Shown in pieces: positions 21,863-31,620 of a stretch of DNA of 64,000 nucleotides. Position 1 is the stretch's first letter. The number at the start of each line of letters is the position of its first letter. Origin of the DNA: Phaseolus vulgaris (lineage: Eukaryota > Streptophyta > Magnoliopsida > Fabales > Fabaceae); the NCBI RefSeq assembly GCF_000499845.2, contig NC_023750.2:13023285-13087284 (forward strand), written 5' to 3'. Under the pieces are notes generated by a model that made no database searches, was not told where the DNA came from, and saw nothing but the letters and a program-made list of their open reading frames with translations. The translations under genes and the position numbers were made by a program.

Positions 21863-22821
21863 TGATGTGGACCTAGAAGAGAGTGTGCCTATTGACCAAG
21901 CTTAACCTTCTAGGAGGATGACTCGAAGTATGACTCAAGACATAAGGCTAGGTCAGGATTCTCCAGCCACTGCCTCAGCACCTACCTTGCCCAGAGGATC
22001 ACGAGCAGTAGAGCTTAGGCCTTGGGTGTTGAGCATCAGTTGGTGTCATTATTTCTAATTTCAGTAGAACAAGGTGCCTTTAGCATAATATGGGGAATGT
22101 GCTTATCACATGGCCTTTTAGGGTAGAATTTTGACCTACCTTCTAGAATATGTAGCTTATAGGCGCAACATTGACTTGGTCAATGACCTAGCCGCACCTT
22201 TATGTGGTCATTCCCATCCTACCCTTCACAGTTGTTCTCCAAGGCTCCTTCATCTACAAATAGGATGCCTACCTCATTGTATTTTACATGTTAATTTTGA
22301 ATAGAAAAAGTTACTTTGCACAAATTGTGTGAGGTTTGAATCCTCTTGGCTAGGTCTTATGTTGAGTAGTGTGAAACTCTCAAGTGTTGGCCCTTCACTC
22401 ATCTTGGTGGCTACCACACCCCAAGTGGCGTGAACCATTCTCACCACCACTCCATAAGCTTATCTCCTTCCACTCTTTTCAATTCATTTCCATTCCCGCC
22501 TTTTCATACATGTCTTTGTCTTGAATTCTTACTCTTGGTTTTGCTTTTGATATATGCTTATGGTTCATCATTTGGTTTAGTCATGACCACCATTGATGTT
22601 TACCTTATTGTCATTTCCATTCCAAATTGCATTCCATCTATCACTTTATATTGATTTTTCATCTTTTCCTTTGTGAAGTGAACCTTCACACTTACTTAAC
22701 CATTTGGTTAAATTCGTTTCCAATGGGAATCTTCCTTAGGTTTCAACATAAATTGCTAAAATCCCAACTCTAAGTAAAGTGTCACCATAAAATGGAACCA
22801 TCTAAAAATCAACTCACATCA
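21863..22821 (+). repeat. Left LTR of element 0 (959 bp)
   Basis: Starts TGATGTGGACCTAGAAGAG and ends AATCAACTCACATCA before the primer site. It is the longer version of the LTR at 59661-60157, which lacks about 460 bp of the middle. Because integrase-coding DNA precedes it (21245-21862), this LTR may be shared by two tandem copies. Confidence 0.8.
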
Positions 22822-22823
22822 TG

Positions 22824-22840
22824 TGGTTATCAGAGCTTAG
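22824..22840 (+). promoter_or_regulatory. Primer-binding site of element 0, tRNA-iMet type
   Basis: TGGTTATCAGAGCTTAG, two bases after the LTR, equals the usual TGGTATCAGAGC site for initiator-Met tRNA with one extra T. Confidence 0.75.
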
Positions 22841-23722
22841 GTTCTTGAGCTTTTTTTGTTTTGAGTTGATTTGTAAGTTTACTTTTCTTGGACCTTTAAT
22901 TCCTTGTCTTTATATTCAAGCAACTTTAATTTCTTGTCTTTACACTCAAGCACATTTAATATCAGCCCTTTATTTCTTGCTTTTCAATTCGACATTTATC
23001 TTATCAATTAGCTTTGTTTTCGCTTTTGGATGATAAATTGTGTCTTCTATTGTTATTGTCTCTTTTGCTTTGAGTCATATGTTCTTTAGTGTTTCTAGGA
23101 GTCCTTATATTTTGTTTATACTTACTTTGCTTTTAATTGTGAAAGTTTAAAAGTAATTGGAAATTTGTTTTAGTAGAAGCAGATTTAAGTTCCAAACACA
23201 AGATTTTAAGTGATCAATTAAATTGAATCCCAAACTTTTGTGCTCATTAGAGGTCTATGAAAATATTCATGATCAAAACTATGGACATCTCATTTCCATA
23301 ATCCAAAAATAAGTTTTTTAAAAATTATGTATATAAGAGAAGTGGCTCAAGCTTTTTGTTCCAATCTCTTCAAATAACAACATTTCAAAATAGTGGGTTC
23401 ATTTTAATTGGCAAATTGATTTCAACATTGTGGAACTTTTATTCTTTTGCTTTAAAAATTTCTAAAGAAAGGAAAATTTCATTGTTAAAAGTTTTAGTAA
23501 GTATCTTAGAGTCTTTTTGTGTGACTTTTCTTACTTGTCTTTCTTTACAAGATTTGTCATACATCTTTTCTCAAACTTGGTTTAGCTTTCTTGTTTGTCT
23601 TTTAAAATTTCCTTAAGTTTTGTTGTGGTCCTATTGAGATCAAGTGATAAGGGCTTTGTCCTTTTTCATTTGAGAGATTTGAACACCAAGATAGACCTTT
23701 GTTTAGGGGAAAATTTCTTTTT
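22841..23722 (+). other. Leader of element 0
   Basis: T-rich untranslated sequence between primer site and gag, interrupted at 23722 by element 1 and resumed at 35652. Only short noise ORFs are present. Confidence 0.65.
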
Positions 23723-23727
23723 GAGTG

Positions 23728-24513
23728 TGTACCGCCCTGGTAGTCGGAAGTGATGACGTGGCACCAAGCCACAGAGTAGGCGTGTGGATAAGGCGCCAGA
23801 GTTGCAGAAGGGAAGGAAGTCGGGTGGTTCGTGTAATCGCCAGTTGTTAAGTTGGCGTGCTCCGATCTTCAGCATACCAAGCGATCGCCCAGTAGAAGGT
23901 GAAGTCGCCAGATGTAAACTCAGGCGACCAAGCGATTGGAGATGAAGGTGAAGCAGATTATGAAGGCGGCAGGCGAGACCACAGGGAAGGTGTACGAAGG
24001 CACCCTAACTCGCCAGTTCCAGTTGAGATCGCACTCCCAAGTTAGCTATGCACTGGGCAGTACCATGCATAAATAACTTAGCCAAAAAGAGAGTAGAAGC
24101 AGCGCCCAAGTCAAGGAGGCTCCAGATGATGGCACGTGTACGACTGGATGCGAGCCACGTGTCCAGGTCTGTAACTGCCAGGAGAGAGAAAGTGACCAGG
24201 TATATAAGAGTTCTCAACGAACTTTCTAAGGTACGCACGTTCAGATTACACTCTTTACGCTTGCGAGTTCTAGAGCTTACTGTGAGAGAGAACATTGCAC
24301 GGTTCCTTGAGATTTCTTGAGTGTTCTTGCTCTTAGTATTTGGTGGTTCCGTCACTGACTTGGGCGTTGGAGTGCGATCGGCCGCAGCGGCGCCGCTCTG
24401 TTCTTTTGCAGGTTCTTGAGGTGGATCTTGGAGAAGGACGGAGGTTTGAAGCGGTGCACACGTCGATCCTTTGACGAGGCAGGTTCCAACGCTCTGGTCA
24501 ACAGGCAGGATCA
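23728..24513 (+). repeat. 5' LTR of element 1
   Basis: Starts TGTACCGCCCTGGTAG and ends CAGGCAGGATCA. TATATAAG at 24201-24208 is the likely core promoter, placing transcription start near 24230. The related LTRs of element 2 (887 bp) carry an extra ~100 bp in the first third. Confidence 0.93.
24201..24208 (+). promoter_or_regulatory. TATA box of the element 1 LTR
   Basis: TATATAAG in the 5' LTR, about 310 bp before the LTR end. It is conserved as TATATAAG in both LTRs of element 1 and of element 2 (36900 and 48109). Confidence 0.6.
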
Positions 24514-24516
24514 TCA

Positions 24517-24533
24517 GGCGCCCACCGTGGGGC
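24517..24533 (+). promoter_or_regulatory. Primer-binding site of element 1, tRNA-Lys type
   Basis: GGCGCCCACCGTGGGGC lies three bases after the LTR and is complementary to the 3' end of plant tRNA-Lys (CUU); the first T of the usual TGGCGCC is replaced by A. Confidence 0.8.
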
Positions 24534-24827
24534 CGTGTAAAACTTGCTCCCATCCACAGCGTGAGTTCGTGGAGGTTTTCGAAGTTTTCTGCGTGGTTGT
24601 GTGCTGGTGCAACCATCGTTCGCTGTTTGCTTGAGATTGTTTCGGTGAATTCGCATTTTCCACCGTTCGTTCGGATTTTTGTTCGGTGGAGTTTGAGTTT
24701 TTTCGCTCGTTTGGTTTCTTTGAAGGTGTTGTTCGCTGCATTCTGTGATTCTCTAAGTTTCATGAGAAAAATGAGAAGCAATCGTTCAAGTCCGGTTGCG
24801 CCCGTCGCTGCTTAAGGCGCCGCCGCC

Positions 24828-27800
24828 ATGACCATGGCGCAGATGGCGGAGATGATGCGTTCGTTGCAGGCAACTGTGGAAGCCTCGCGCATGGAACAGG
24901 CGAGAATGCATGAGGGCCTGGTCGCCTCTCGCGCCAGGAATGAGGAGCTTAGCAAGGTAACTGAGGAGCTGCGTCAGGCTCTTCAGGAGCAGCAAGGGCG
25001 TTCTGCTGCTGAAGAGGTTGCGCCGTCGTCGCCACCTCGTGTCTTTCCTATGCCTTTTGTTCAGGCGATTACTGACACGCCTATTCCCACGAGTGTGGTT
25101 CCTGTTAAGGATGTTTTCACCGGTGTGGAGGATCCTGAGGCTCATCTCACCACGTTCCATACGCAGATGATGATGTTAGGGGGATCAGACGCCGTGTATT
25201 GCAAGATGTTCGTGAGCACGCTCCAGGGAACGGCGCTGGAATGGTTTGTGAGCTTGCCTAACGGTCACATAACCAGTTTTCAACAGTTCTCGAAGATTTT
25301 CGTCGAGCAGTACATTGTGAATAAGGCACCGCCCAGGGTGTCCTATGACTTGTTTGACATAAGGCAATATCAGGGAGAATCCCTCAGAGACTACCTGAAT
25401 CGCTTTGGGGCGCAGATGGTCAGATCGCCGGCCAAAGATGAAGAAATGCTGGTCTATGCATTCAAGAAGGGCGTGTTGCCGGGACCATTCTGCGAGGCGT
25501 TGATCAGGGCGCACCCCGCCACGTTTGCTAAGGTTAGGCGACTTGCGGTGGCCCACATCGCCGACAAGAGCGAAGTCACCGAGAAGAGAGGAAGCGTGGC
25601 TCCCGCTAGGCCACGCGCCCAGACGAGGATCCAGCCACAGAGAGTGCTGGAGACAGCGGCGGCCAGGAGGGATCAGAGGACTCGCCATCCTTATGATCTA
25701 AGGAGGAACAAGGGTAGGGGCCAAGGATGCCAGCAACCAGCACGCCGGGAATACAATCGCCCGCCTAAGCACAAGTTTGTCATGGGATTGGCGGATCTGA
25801 TCGCCATTCCCAACATATCCGCTAGGTTGAAGGCGCCAGAAAAGGTGGGCGACAAGGTGCTGGGACCAAAGCCAGACGCCTGGTGTGAGTTTCACCAAAG
25901 CTTTGGCCACACTTTGGACTCGTGTTTGTCTTTAGGATACCAGCTCGACGATCTTGTTAAGAGCGGGTTTCTAAATGACTATATGCTGGACAGAAGGACG
26001 GGGGGTGCGTCGAGCTCCCAACCAGCAGGTGCTGAGGCTCAGCAGCACGAGATGCCTACGCACGGAGAAATCCACACCATCGCAGGGGGTTTCTCAGGCG
26101 GTGGATGCACCGCATCACAGAGGAAGAAGTACGCAAGGTCTGTGATGACGGTGGATATGTTTGAAGACCACTCGCCAGAAGTGGATATTACATTCACCAA
26201 ACAAGATCTTTGGGATGTTGTGCCTCATGACAACGATCCCATAGTAATTTCGTTGATAACAGCAGGAAGAAAGGTCCACAGGGTGCTGGTGGACCAAGGA
26301 AGCTCGGCAGATGTGATGTTTTGGCCGACTTTCACGCAGTTGGAGCTGCCCCTTGACCAGCTGAGGCCCTATGGAGGGTGTTTGTATGGGTTCGCTGGTG
26401 ACCAAGTGGAGGTCAGGGGGTACATAGAGTTAAGGACAACGTTTACAGACGTGGCGGGTTCAAGAACGGAAAAAATCAAATACCTCGTTGTAAACGCGCC
26501 TTCAGCGTACAACATCCTGTTGGGAAGACCCACGCTCAACAGGATAGGTGCCATACCGTCGACCCGGCACATGAAGGTGAAGTTGCCGTCCATGGAGGGG
26601 GTGGTCATCACCATCAAATCCGATCAGAAGGAAGCAAAGAAGTGCTATGAGAATAGCCTGAAAAACAAGAGATTGGTGAGTTACGAAACAACCACCCCGC
26701 CTCCTAGTGTGAAGCCCAGATCGACGGTAACAGAAGAGATCGCCGGAAGGGACGTGGAGATGGTGGACGCTGAGCTGGGGGAGGGGAATGCTGGTCTGGA
26801 GGAGGAAGAGGCAAGGAATCGCCCTGAGGAAGCGAGAGAGCTGGGAATCGCCAGGGCGGTGATCGCCAGAGAAACCAGACCAAAACCCGTCGAGCAGTGG
26901 CTTGAGAGAGAAATCGGGGGAAAGATCTTCAAGCTGGGAAGATCCCTGGAGGTTGAGCTCCAAGACCAGATCGCCAAGGTGATTGAGCGGCATCTGGACG
27001 CGTTCGCATGGTCCGCTTCGGACATGCCCGGGATCGATCCCGACTTCTTGTGCCATCATCTGGCGATGGATAACTTGGTGAGACCAGTGCGACAAAGGAG
27101 AAGAAAGTTCAACGAGGAGAGGAGGCAGGCGATCAGGGACGAAACACAGAAACTCCTCGCTGCAGGCCACATCAGGGAAGTCCAGTACCCTAAATGGTTG
27201 GCAAATGTCGTGCTGGTGAAGAAGAGTAACGGGAAATGGCGCATGTGCGTCGATTTCACTGACCTGAACAAGGCTTGCCCAAAGGATTCGTATCCTTTAC
27301 CAAGCATAGACGCCCTGGTGGATAGTGCTGCAGGGTGTAAGTTGCTGAGCTTCCTGGATGCCTTCTCAGGGTATAATCAGATCAAGATGCATCCCATGGA
27401 TGAAGAGAAGACAGCCTTCATGACGGAGAGATCGTGCTATTGCTATAAGGTGATGCCCTTTGGGCTGAAGAACGCGGGGGCCACGTACCAGAGGCTGATG
27501 GATCGGGTGCTTGCACCGATGCTGGGAAGGAACGTGCAAGCATACGTCGATGACATGGTCGTGACCTCGCCGGAAAAGAGCAAGCACGTTGCAGACATGG
27601 AAGAATTGTTCACGACGATCGCCAAGTTCAGGTTAAAGCTTAATCCAGAGAAATGCATTTTTGGCGTGGAGGCTGGAAAATTTTTGGGTTTCCTCTTGAC
27701 TGAAAGAGGCATAGAGGCCAACCCTGATAAGTGCGCCGCCATCTTGGCGATGAGGAGCCCAGCTACGGTGAAAGAAGTCCAGCAGCTAACAGGTCGGATG

Positions 27801-30200
27801 GCAGCCCTGTCTCGCTTCGTGTCAGCTAGCGGAGAAAAGGGCCATCCCTATTTTCAGTGCTTGAGGCGCAATAATAAGTTTGTTTGGACGAAGGAGTGCG
27901 AGGAAGCCTTTGTCAAGCTGAAGGAGTATTTGGCGAGCCCGCCGGTTTTGTGCAAACCGCTGGTGGGAACCCCTTTCAGGTTGTATTTTACTGTAACTGA
28001 GAGGGCGGTGAGTGCGGTGCTCGCCCAGGATCAAGATTTGGCTCAGAAGCCTTTTTATTTTGTGAGTAAGGTGTTGCAGGGCCCCGAAACGAGATATCAG
28101 GCCCTGGAAAAGGCTGCGCTGGCGGTGGTATTTTCGGCGAGGAGGTTGCGCCACTATTTCCATAGCTTCACAATACTGGTGATGACTGACCTGCCCATCC
28201 AGAAGGTCTTGAAGAAGCCTGACGTTGCAGGAAGGATGGTGAAATGGGCAATAGAATTGTCAGAGTTTGATATCAAATATGAGCCTCGAGGCCCGATCAA
28301 GGGGCAAATCTTTGCGGATTTCGTGGTCGAGCTCTCGTCTGAGGCAATACGAGTTGAAGGGGACGACTTCCGTTGGGTGCTCTCGGTGGATGGATCGTCG
28401 AACCAGCAGGGTAGCGGTGCTGGAGTCATTTTGGAAGGACCCAACGGCGTGCTGATTGAACAATCTTTGAGATTTGCTTTCAAAGCCAGCAATAATCAAG
28501 CAGAATATGAGGCGCTGATCGCCAGGATTTTGCTGGCCAAGGAGATGGGAGCCAGGTTGTTAATGGCTAAGAGTGACTCGCTGTTAGTCACAGGGCAAGT
28601 AACAGGCGAGTTCACGGCTAAAGATCCACAAATGGCGGCCTATTTGGAGTATGTGCAGGAATTGAAGAGTTCCTTTGCCTCCTTTGAAGTAGTGCATGTG
28701 CCCAGAGAGCAGAATGCCCGAGCTGACTTGCTAGCTAAGCTCGCCAGCTCAGGCAAGGGGGGTAGGCAGAGGACGGTGATTCAAGAAACTCTGAAGACGC
28801 CGAGAGCATTTGTGGCAGATCACCTGGTTCTCCAGATAAGCAAGACGGCGGAGAAAGCAGCGAGAAGTCATAAGTCCTTGACACAGGAAACGTTGAGATC
28901 GCCGAGAATTAGAGCATGTCGAGGAGAGAAGGTGAACATGACGCAGGCCTGCGCGGTCCATGGTCCAGACACCTGGATAACACAGTACAAGCGATGCCTA
29001 GCAGATGGCCTTCTCCCTCTGGATCCGACAGAGGCTAGGAAGGTAAAGAAGAATTCTAGCAAGTACACATTGATTGATGGCGATCTGTACAGGTTTGGGT
29101 TCACTCACCCACTTCTGGAATGCGTACATGGCGAGAAGTGCACGAGAATCATGGCAGAGCTCCACGAAGGTATATGCGGAAGCCACGTCGGGGGTCGAGC
29201 TCTGGCCGCAAGGACTCTCCGTGCAGGGTATTATTGGCCGTCGATGAGAGAAGACTGCAAGAAATATGCCCAATGTTGCAAACAATGCCAACAGCACGCC
29301 GATTGGCACAAGACGCCTCCCGAAGAGTTGAAGTCGATTTATAGCCCTTGGCCGTTTCACACTTGGGGAATCGACATCCTGGGACCTTTCCCGCTGGTTA
29401 TCAGGCAGATGAAGTACTTGGTGGTGGCGATTGAGTATTTCACCAAGTGGATCGAAGCAGAGCCAGTGGCTCAGATCACCGCACACAAGATCGAAGGTTT
29501 CGTATGGAAGAATATTGTGTGCCGGTTTGGAGTGCCCAAGCGCCTGGTATCAGACAATGGGACTCAGTTTGCAAGCCACTTGTTGAAGAAGCTGTGCGAA
29601 GGGGTGGGAATTCAACAAGTGTTTGCATCCGTCGAGCACCCTCAGACGAATGGCCAGGTGGAGTCAGCTAATCGGGTGTTGCTGAGAGGTTTGAAGAGAA
29701 GGCTAGAGAAAGCCAAAGGAAGCTGGGCTGAGGAGGTACCCCGTATAGTCTGGGCGTACCACACCACCGAGCAGTCAGGAACCCATGAGACCCCGTTCAG
29801 CTTGGTCTATGGGTGTGATGCAATGATTCCAGTAGAAATTCAGGAGAGCTCGCCGAGATTCCAGAGCTTTGTAGAGGAAGACTCGAATGAAGAGAGAAGG
29901 CTGAACCTAGATCTACTGGATGAGGTCAGGGAGGAGGCGAGATTGAAAGCTGAGGCGGTGAAGAGAAGGATCGAACGAAGATACAACTCGAAGGTGATGC
30001 CGAGACAGTTTAGAGAAGGCGACCTGGTGATGAGGAAAGCCCACCAGTACGAGATGGAGAATAAACTGTCGCCCAAGTGGACGGGGCCGTTCAGAATAAC
30101 CGAGGCGCTCGGGAACGGCGCCTACCGCTTAGAGACATTGGAAGGAGGGGCGATTCCTCGCACCTGGAACGCCACACACCTGAAGTTATATTACAGTTGA
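24828..30200 (+). CDS. Gag-pol polyprotein of element 1 (1790 aa, intact)
   Basis: A single open frame. Coiled coil at ~10-65; gag core ~107-226; zinc-knuckle-like CEFHQSFGHTLDSC at 353-366; aspartic protease with DQG at 489-491 and LLGRP at ~564-568; RT with MPFGLKN and YVDD at 906-909; first RNase H ~1048-1166; second RNase H (VDGSSNQQGSGAG, D1188, then NNQAEYEAL and NARADLLAKLA) ~1181-1308; integrase HHCC ~1425-1491 and catalytic D1516, D1576, E1612 (DD35E); tail ends NATHLKLYYS. There is no chromodomain. An upstream ATG at 24762 is in frame, but a TAA at 24813-24815 blocks it; element 2 has GAA there, so the ancestral protein began 22 codons earlier. Translation from 24828 would lose only the N-terminal extension. 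The product would copy and integrate the element RNA. Confidence 0.93.
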   Translation: MTMAQMAEMMRSLQATVEASRMEQARMHEGLVASRARNEELSKVTEELRQALQEQQGRSAAEEVAPSSPPRVFPMPFVQAITDTPIPTSVVPVKDVFTGVEDPEAHLTTFHTQMMMLGGSDAVYCKMFVSTLQGTALEWFVSLPNGHITSFQQFSKIFVEQYIVNKAPPRVSYDLFDIRQYQGESLRDYLNRFGAQMVRSPAKDEEMLVYAFKKGVLPGPFCEALIRAHPATFAKVRRLAVAHIADKSEVTEKRGSVAPARPRAQTRIQPQRVLETAAARRDQRTRHPYDLRRNKGRGQGCQQPARREYNRPPKHKFVMGLADLIAIPNISARLKAPEKVGDKVLGPKPDAWCEFHQSFGHTLDSCLSLGYQLDDLVKSGFLNDYMLDRRTGGASSSQPAGAEAQQHEMPTHGEIHTIAGGFSGGGCTASQRKKYARSVMTVDMFEDHSPEVDITFTKQDLWDVVPHDNDPIVISLITAGRKVHRVLVDQGSSADVMFWPTFTQLELPLDQLRPYGGCLYGFAGDQVEVRGYIELRTTFTDVAGSRTEKIKYLVVNAPSAYNILLGRPTLNRIGAIPSTRHMKVKLPSMEGVVITIKSDQKEAKKCYENSLKNKRLVSYETTTPPPSVKPRSTVTEEIAGRDVEMVDAELGEGNAGLEEEEARNRPEEARELGIARAVIARETRPKPVEQWLEREIGGKIFKLGRSLEVELQDQIAKVIERHLDAFAWSASDMPGIDPDFLCHHLAMDNLVRPVRQRRRKFNEERRQAIRDETQKLLAAGHIREVQYPKWLANVVLVKKSNGKWRMCVDFTDLNKACPKDSYPLPSIDALVDSAAGCKLLSFLDAFSGYNQIKMHPMDEEKTAFMTERSCYCYKVMPFGLKNAGATYQRLMDRVLAPMLGRNVQAYVDDMVVTSPEKSKHVADMEELFTTIAKFRLKLNPEKCIFGVEAGKFLGFLLTERGIEANPDKCAAILAMRSPATVKEVQQLTGRMAALSRFVSASGEKGHPYFQCLRRNNKFVWTKECEEAFVKLKEYLASPPVLCKPLVGTPFRLYFTVTERAVSAVLAQDQDLAQKPFYFVSKVLQGPETRYQALEKAALAVVFSARRLRHYFHSFTILVMTDLPIQKVLKKPDVAGRMVKWAIELSEFDIKYEPRGPIKGQIFADFVVELSSEAIRVEGDDFRWVLSVDGSSNQQGSGAGVILEGPNGVLIEQSLRFAFKASNNQAEYEALIARILLAKEMGARLLMAKSDSLLVTGQVTGEFTAKDPQMAAYLEYVQELKSSFASFEVVHVPREQNARADLLAKLASSGKGGRQRTVIQETLKTPRAFVADHLVLQISKTAEKAARSHKSLTQETLRSPRIRACRGEKVNMTQACAVHGPDTWITQYKRCLADGLLPLDPTEARKVKKNSSKYTLIDGDLYRFGFTHPLLECVHGEKCTRIMAELHEGICGSHVGGRALAARTLRAGYYWPSMREDCKKYAQCCKQCQQHADWHKTPPEELKSIYSPWPFHTWGIDILGPFPLVIRQMKYLVVAIEYFTKWIEAEPVAQITAHKIEGFVWKNIVCRFGVPKRLVSDNGTQFASHLLKKLCEGVGIQQVFASVEHPQTNGQVESANRVLLRGLKRRLEKAKGSWAEEVPRIVWAYHTTEQSGTHETPFSLVYGCDAMIPVEIQESSPRFQSFVEEDSNEERRLNLDLLDEVREEARLKAEAVKRRIERRYNSKVMPRQFREGDLVMRKAHQYEMENKLSPKWTGPFRITEALGNGAYRLETLEGGAIPRTWNATHLKLYYS

Positions 30201-30270
30201 AAACTTTGTAAGTACAGACAAACACAAAGTTATATTACAATGTCTCTGTTAAAACAGTTTGAAGGGGGCA

Positions 30271-30305
30271 CTCTTTTTTCCCTAAGGAGGGTTTTTAATG
30301 AGGCT
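30271..30305 (+). promoter_or_regulatory. Conserved U-rich motif after pol (element 1)
   Basis: 'ctcttttttccctaaggagg' followed by 'gtttttaatgaggc', about 70 bp after the pol stop. CCCT and AGGG can pair. Also found in D, element 2 and F. Confidence 0.5.
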
Positions 30306-30453
30306 ACCCAATAAAAGAAGAGTTTTCGAAGTTCAAAGGTGTTTTAGACTGCGTGCTTGTTGTTTTCAGAAAGTTTTGAAGAAAGACCTTGTCACTCATA
30401 TGTGATTTAAGGCAAGTAAAGATGTATTGCATGCTTTCTAAAAGGTTTAAAGT

Positions 30454-31013
30454 CCTCATCGTCTTTCGGCGATCGGAGGCATCAATTAAAGTTAAAGTCC
30501 TCATCATCTTTCGGCGATCGGAGGCACCAGCGAAAAGACCTCAACGCCCTCGCGCGTCCTGAGGCGAGATAAAGACCTCCTCGCCGTCGAGCGAGTGCAG
30601 GCGAGGAAGAGTAAAAAGTCCTCAGTGTTTCTGGGGGCGAGAAGATGTAACCCCTGGGGCAATGTAGAGGCACTAGTAAAAAGTCCTCAGTGTTTCTGGG
30701 GGCGAGAAGATGTAACCCCTGGGGCAATGTAGAGGCACCAGTAAAAAGTCCTCAGTGTTTCTGGGGGCGAGAAGATGTAACCCCTGGGGCAATGTAGAGG
30801 CACCAGTAAAAAGTCCTCAGTGTTTCTGGGGGCGAGAAGATGTAACCCCTGGGGCAATGTAGAGGCAAGTTAAAGACCTTCTCGCCTATGAACGAGTTCA
30901 GGCGAGTTAAAGACCTTCTCGCCTATGAGCGAGTTCAGGCGAGTTAAAGACCTTCTCGCCTATGAGCGAGTTCAGGCAAGATAAAATCCTTCTCGTCTTG
31001 AACGAGTTCAGGT
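30454..31013 (+). repeat. Array of hairpin-forming tandem repeats (65-bp x4, 37-bp x3-4, others)
   Basis: Modules follow a pattern 'aaag(t/a)cct...agg'. First come single hairpins (for example CCTC-ATCG...CGAT-cg-GAGG at 30454-30479 and CCTCGCC...GGCGAGG near 30567-30596). Then come four 65-bp units (starts 30615, 30680, 30745, 30810), each with CTGGGGG facing CCCCTGG, and three to four 37-bp units (30869, 30906, 30943, 30980) with CTCGCCT facing AGGCGAG over a 12-base loop. The array lies between the pol stop and the 3' end of the antisense gene. Element 2 has the same order of modules at 43184-43745. Confidence 0.85.
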
Positions 31014-31620
31014 ATGGTGTTAAGGGCGGACGAAGTTTGGAAGGTGGCTAAGGTAGGTTCGAAGAGAGCGCCTAGCCACCCGGCCTTTGGTCCTGAAGTT
31101 CAGGAAGGTAGAGGAGGATCCGAAAGGCGCCTCTACCCTCAGAATAAAGAACGATGGCCAAGGCGTGAAGCCAGAAAGAAGCTGGGTTAAAGCCAAAAGT
31201 CTTTGGCGATCAGGAAAGGTTCAAACAGTGGCGAGAAAGTTAAAAGACCCGTTTTGATGAAGCAGATCGGGTGAAGCAGTGTTTAAGCCAGTAGCTGAGT
31301 TAAAGTTTGTTGCTTGAGGAATATTTTTACGATAAGGTTAATTACCTTAAGATTACGAGTTGTTAAAGTGATTGTTGCTTGAAATTGAAGTGGTTCGAAG
31401 CAGTTAAGTCAAAGATAGTGCCTACAGTTTCGCTGAGTCATTTCTTTGAAGTAAAACACTCAAGGAGAGTTAAAGCAGTTGAAAAAGTCGCAAGAGAAAA
31501 CACACAGACTTTTGTCATTAACAGTGAATATCGGTTCAAACATCTGTACGAGAGGACATAAAGTTTGTTACGAGTTATACACAAAAGGAAAGTATAAAAG
31601 CAGTGGATGGAGTAAATTGA
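31014..31620 (+). other. Untranslated part between hairpin array and antisense gene (element 1)
   Basis: No convincing ORF. On the minus strand this would be the 3' UTR of the antisense gene. Confidence 0.5.

Noticed and set aside
24005..24781. 258-aa ORF on the minus strand
   Set aside because: Lies across the element 1 LTR and leader, recurs in shorter form in the other LTR, and has no family features.
26502..27170. 222-aa minus-strand ORF inside gag-pol, with similar ones at 39527-40318 and 41461-42387
   Set aside because: Shadows of the conserved pol frame; codon bias of the sense gene leaves the opposite frame open.
30608..30868. Four 65-bp repeats as a CRISPR-like array
   Set aside because: Units are contiguous and nearly identical with no unique spacers, the DNA is plant, and the array is part of a retrotransposon.
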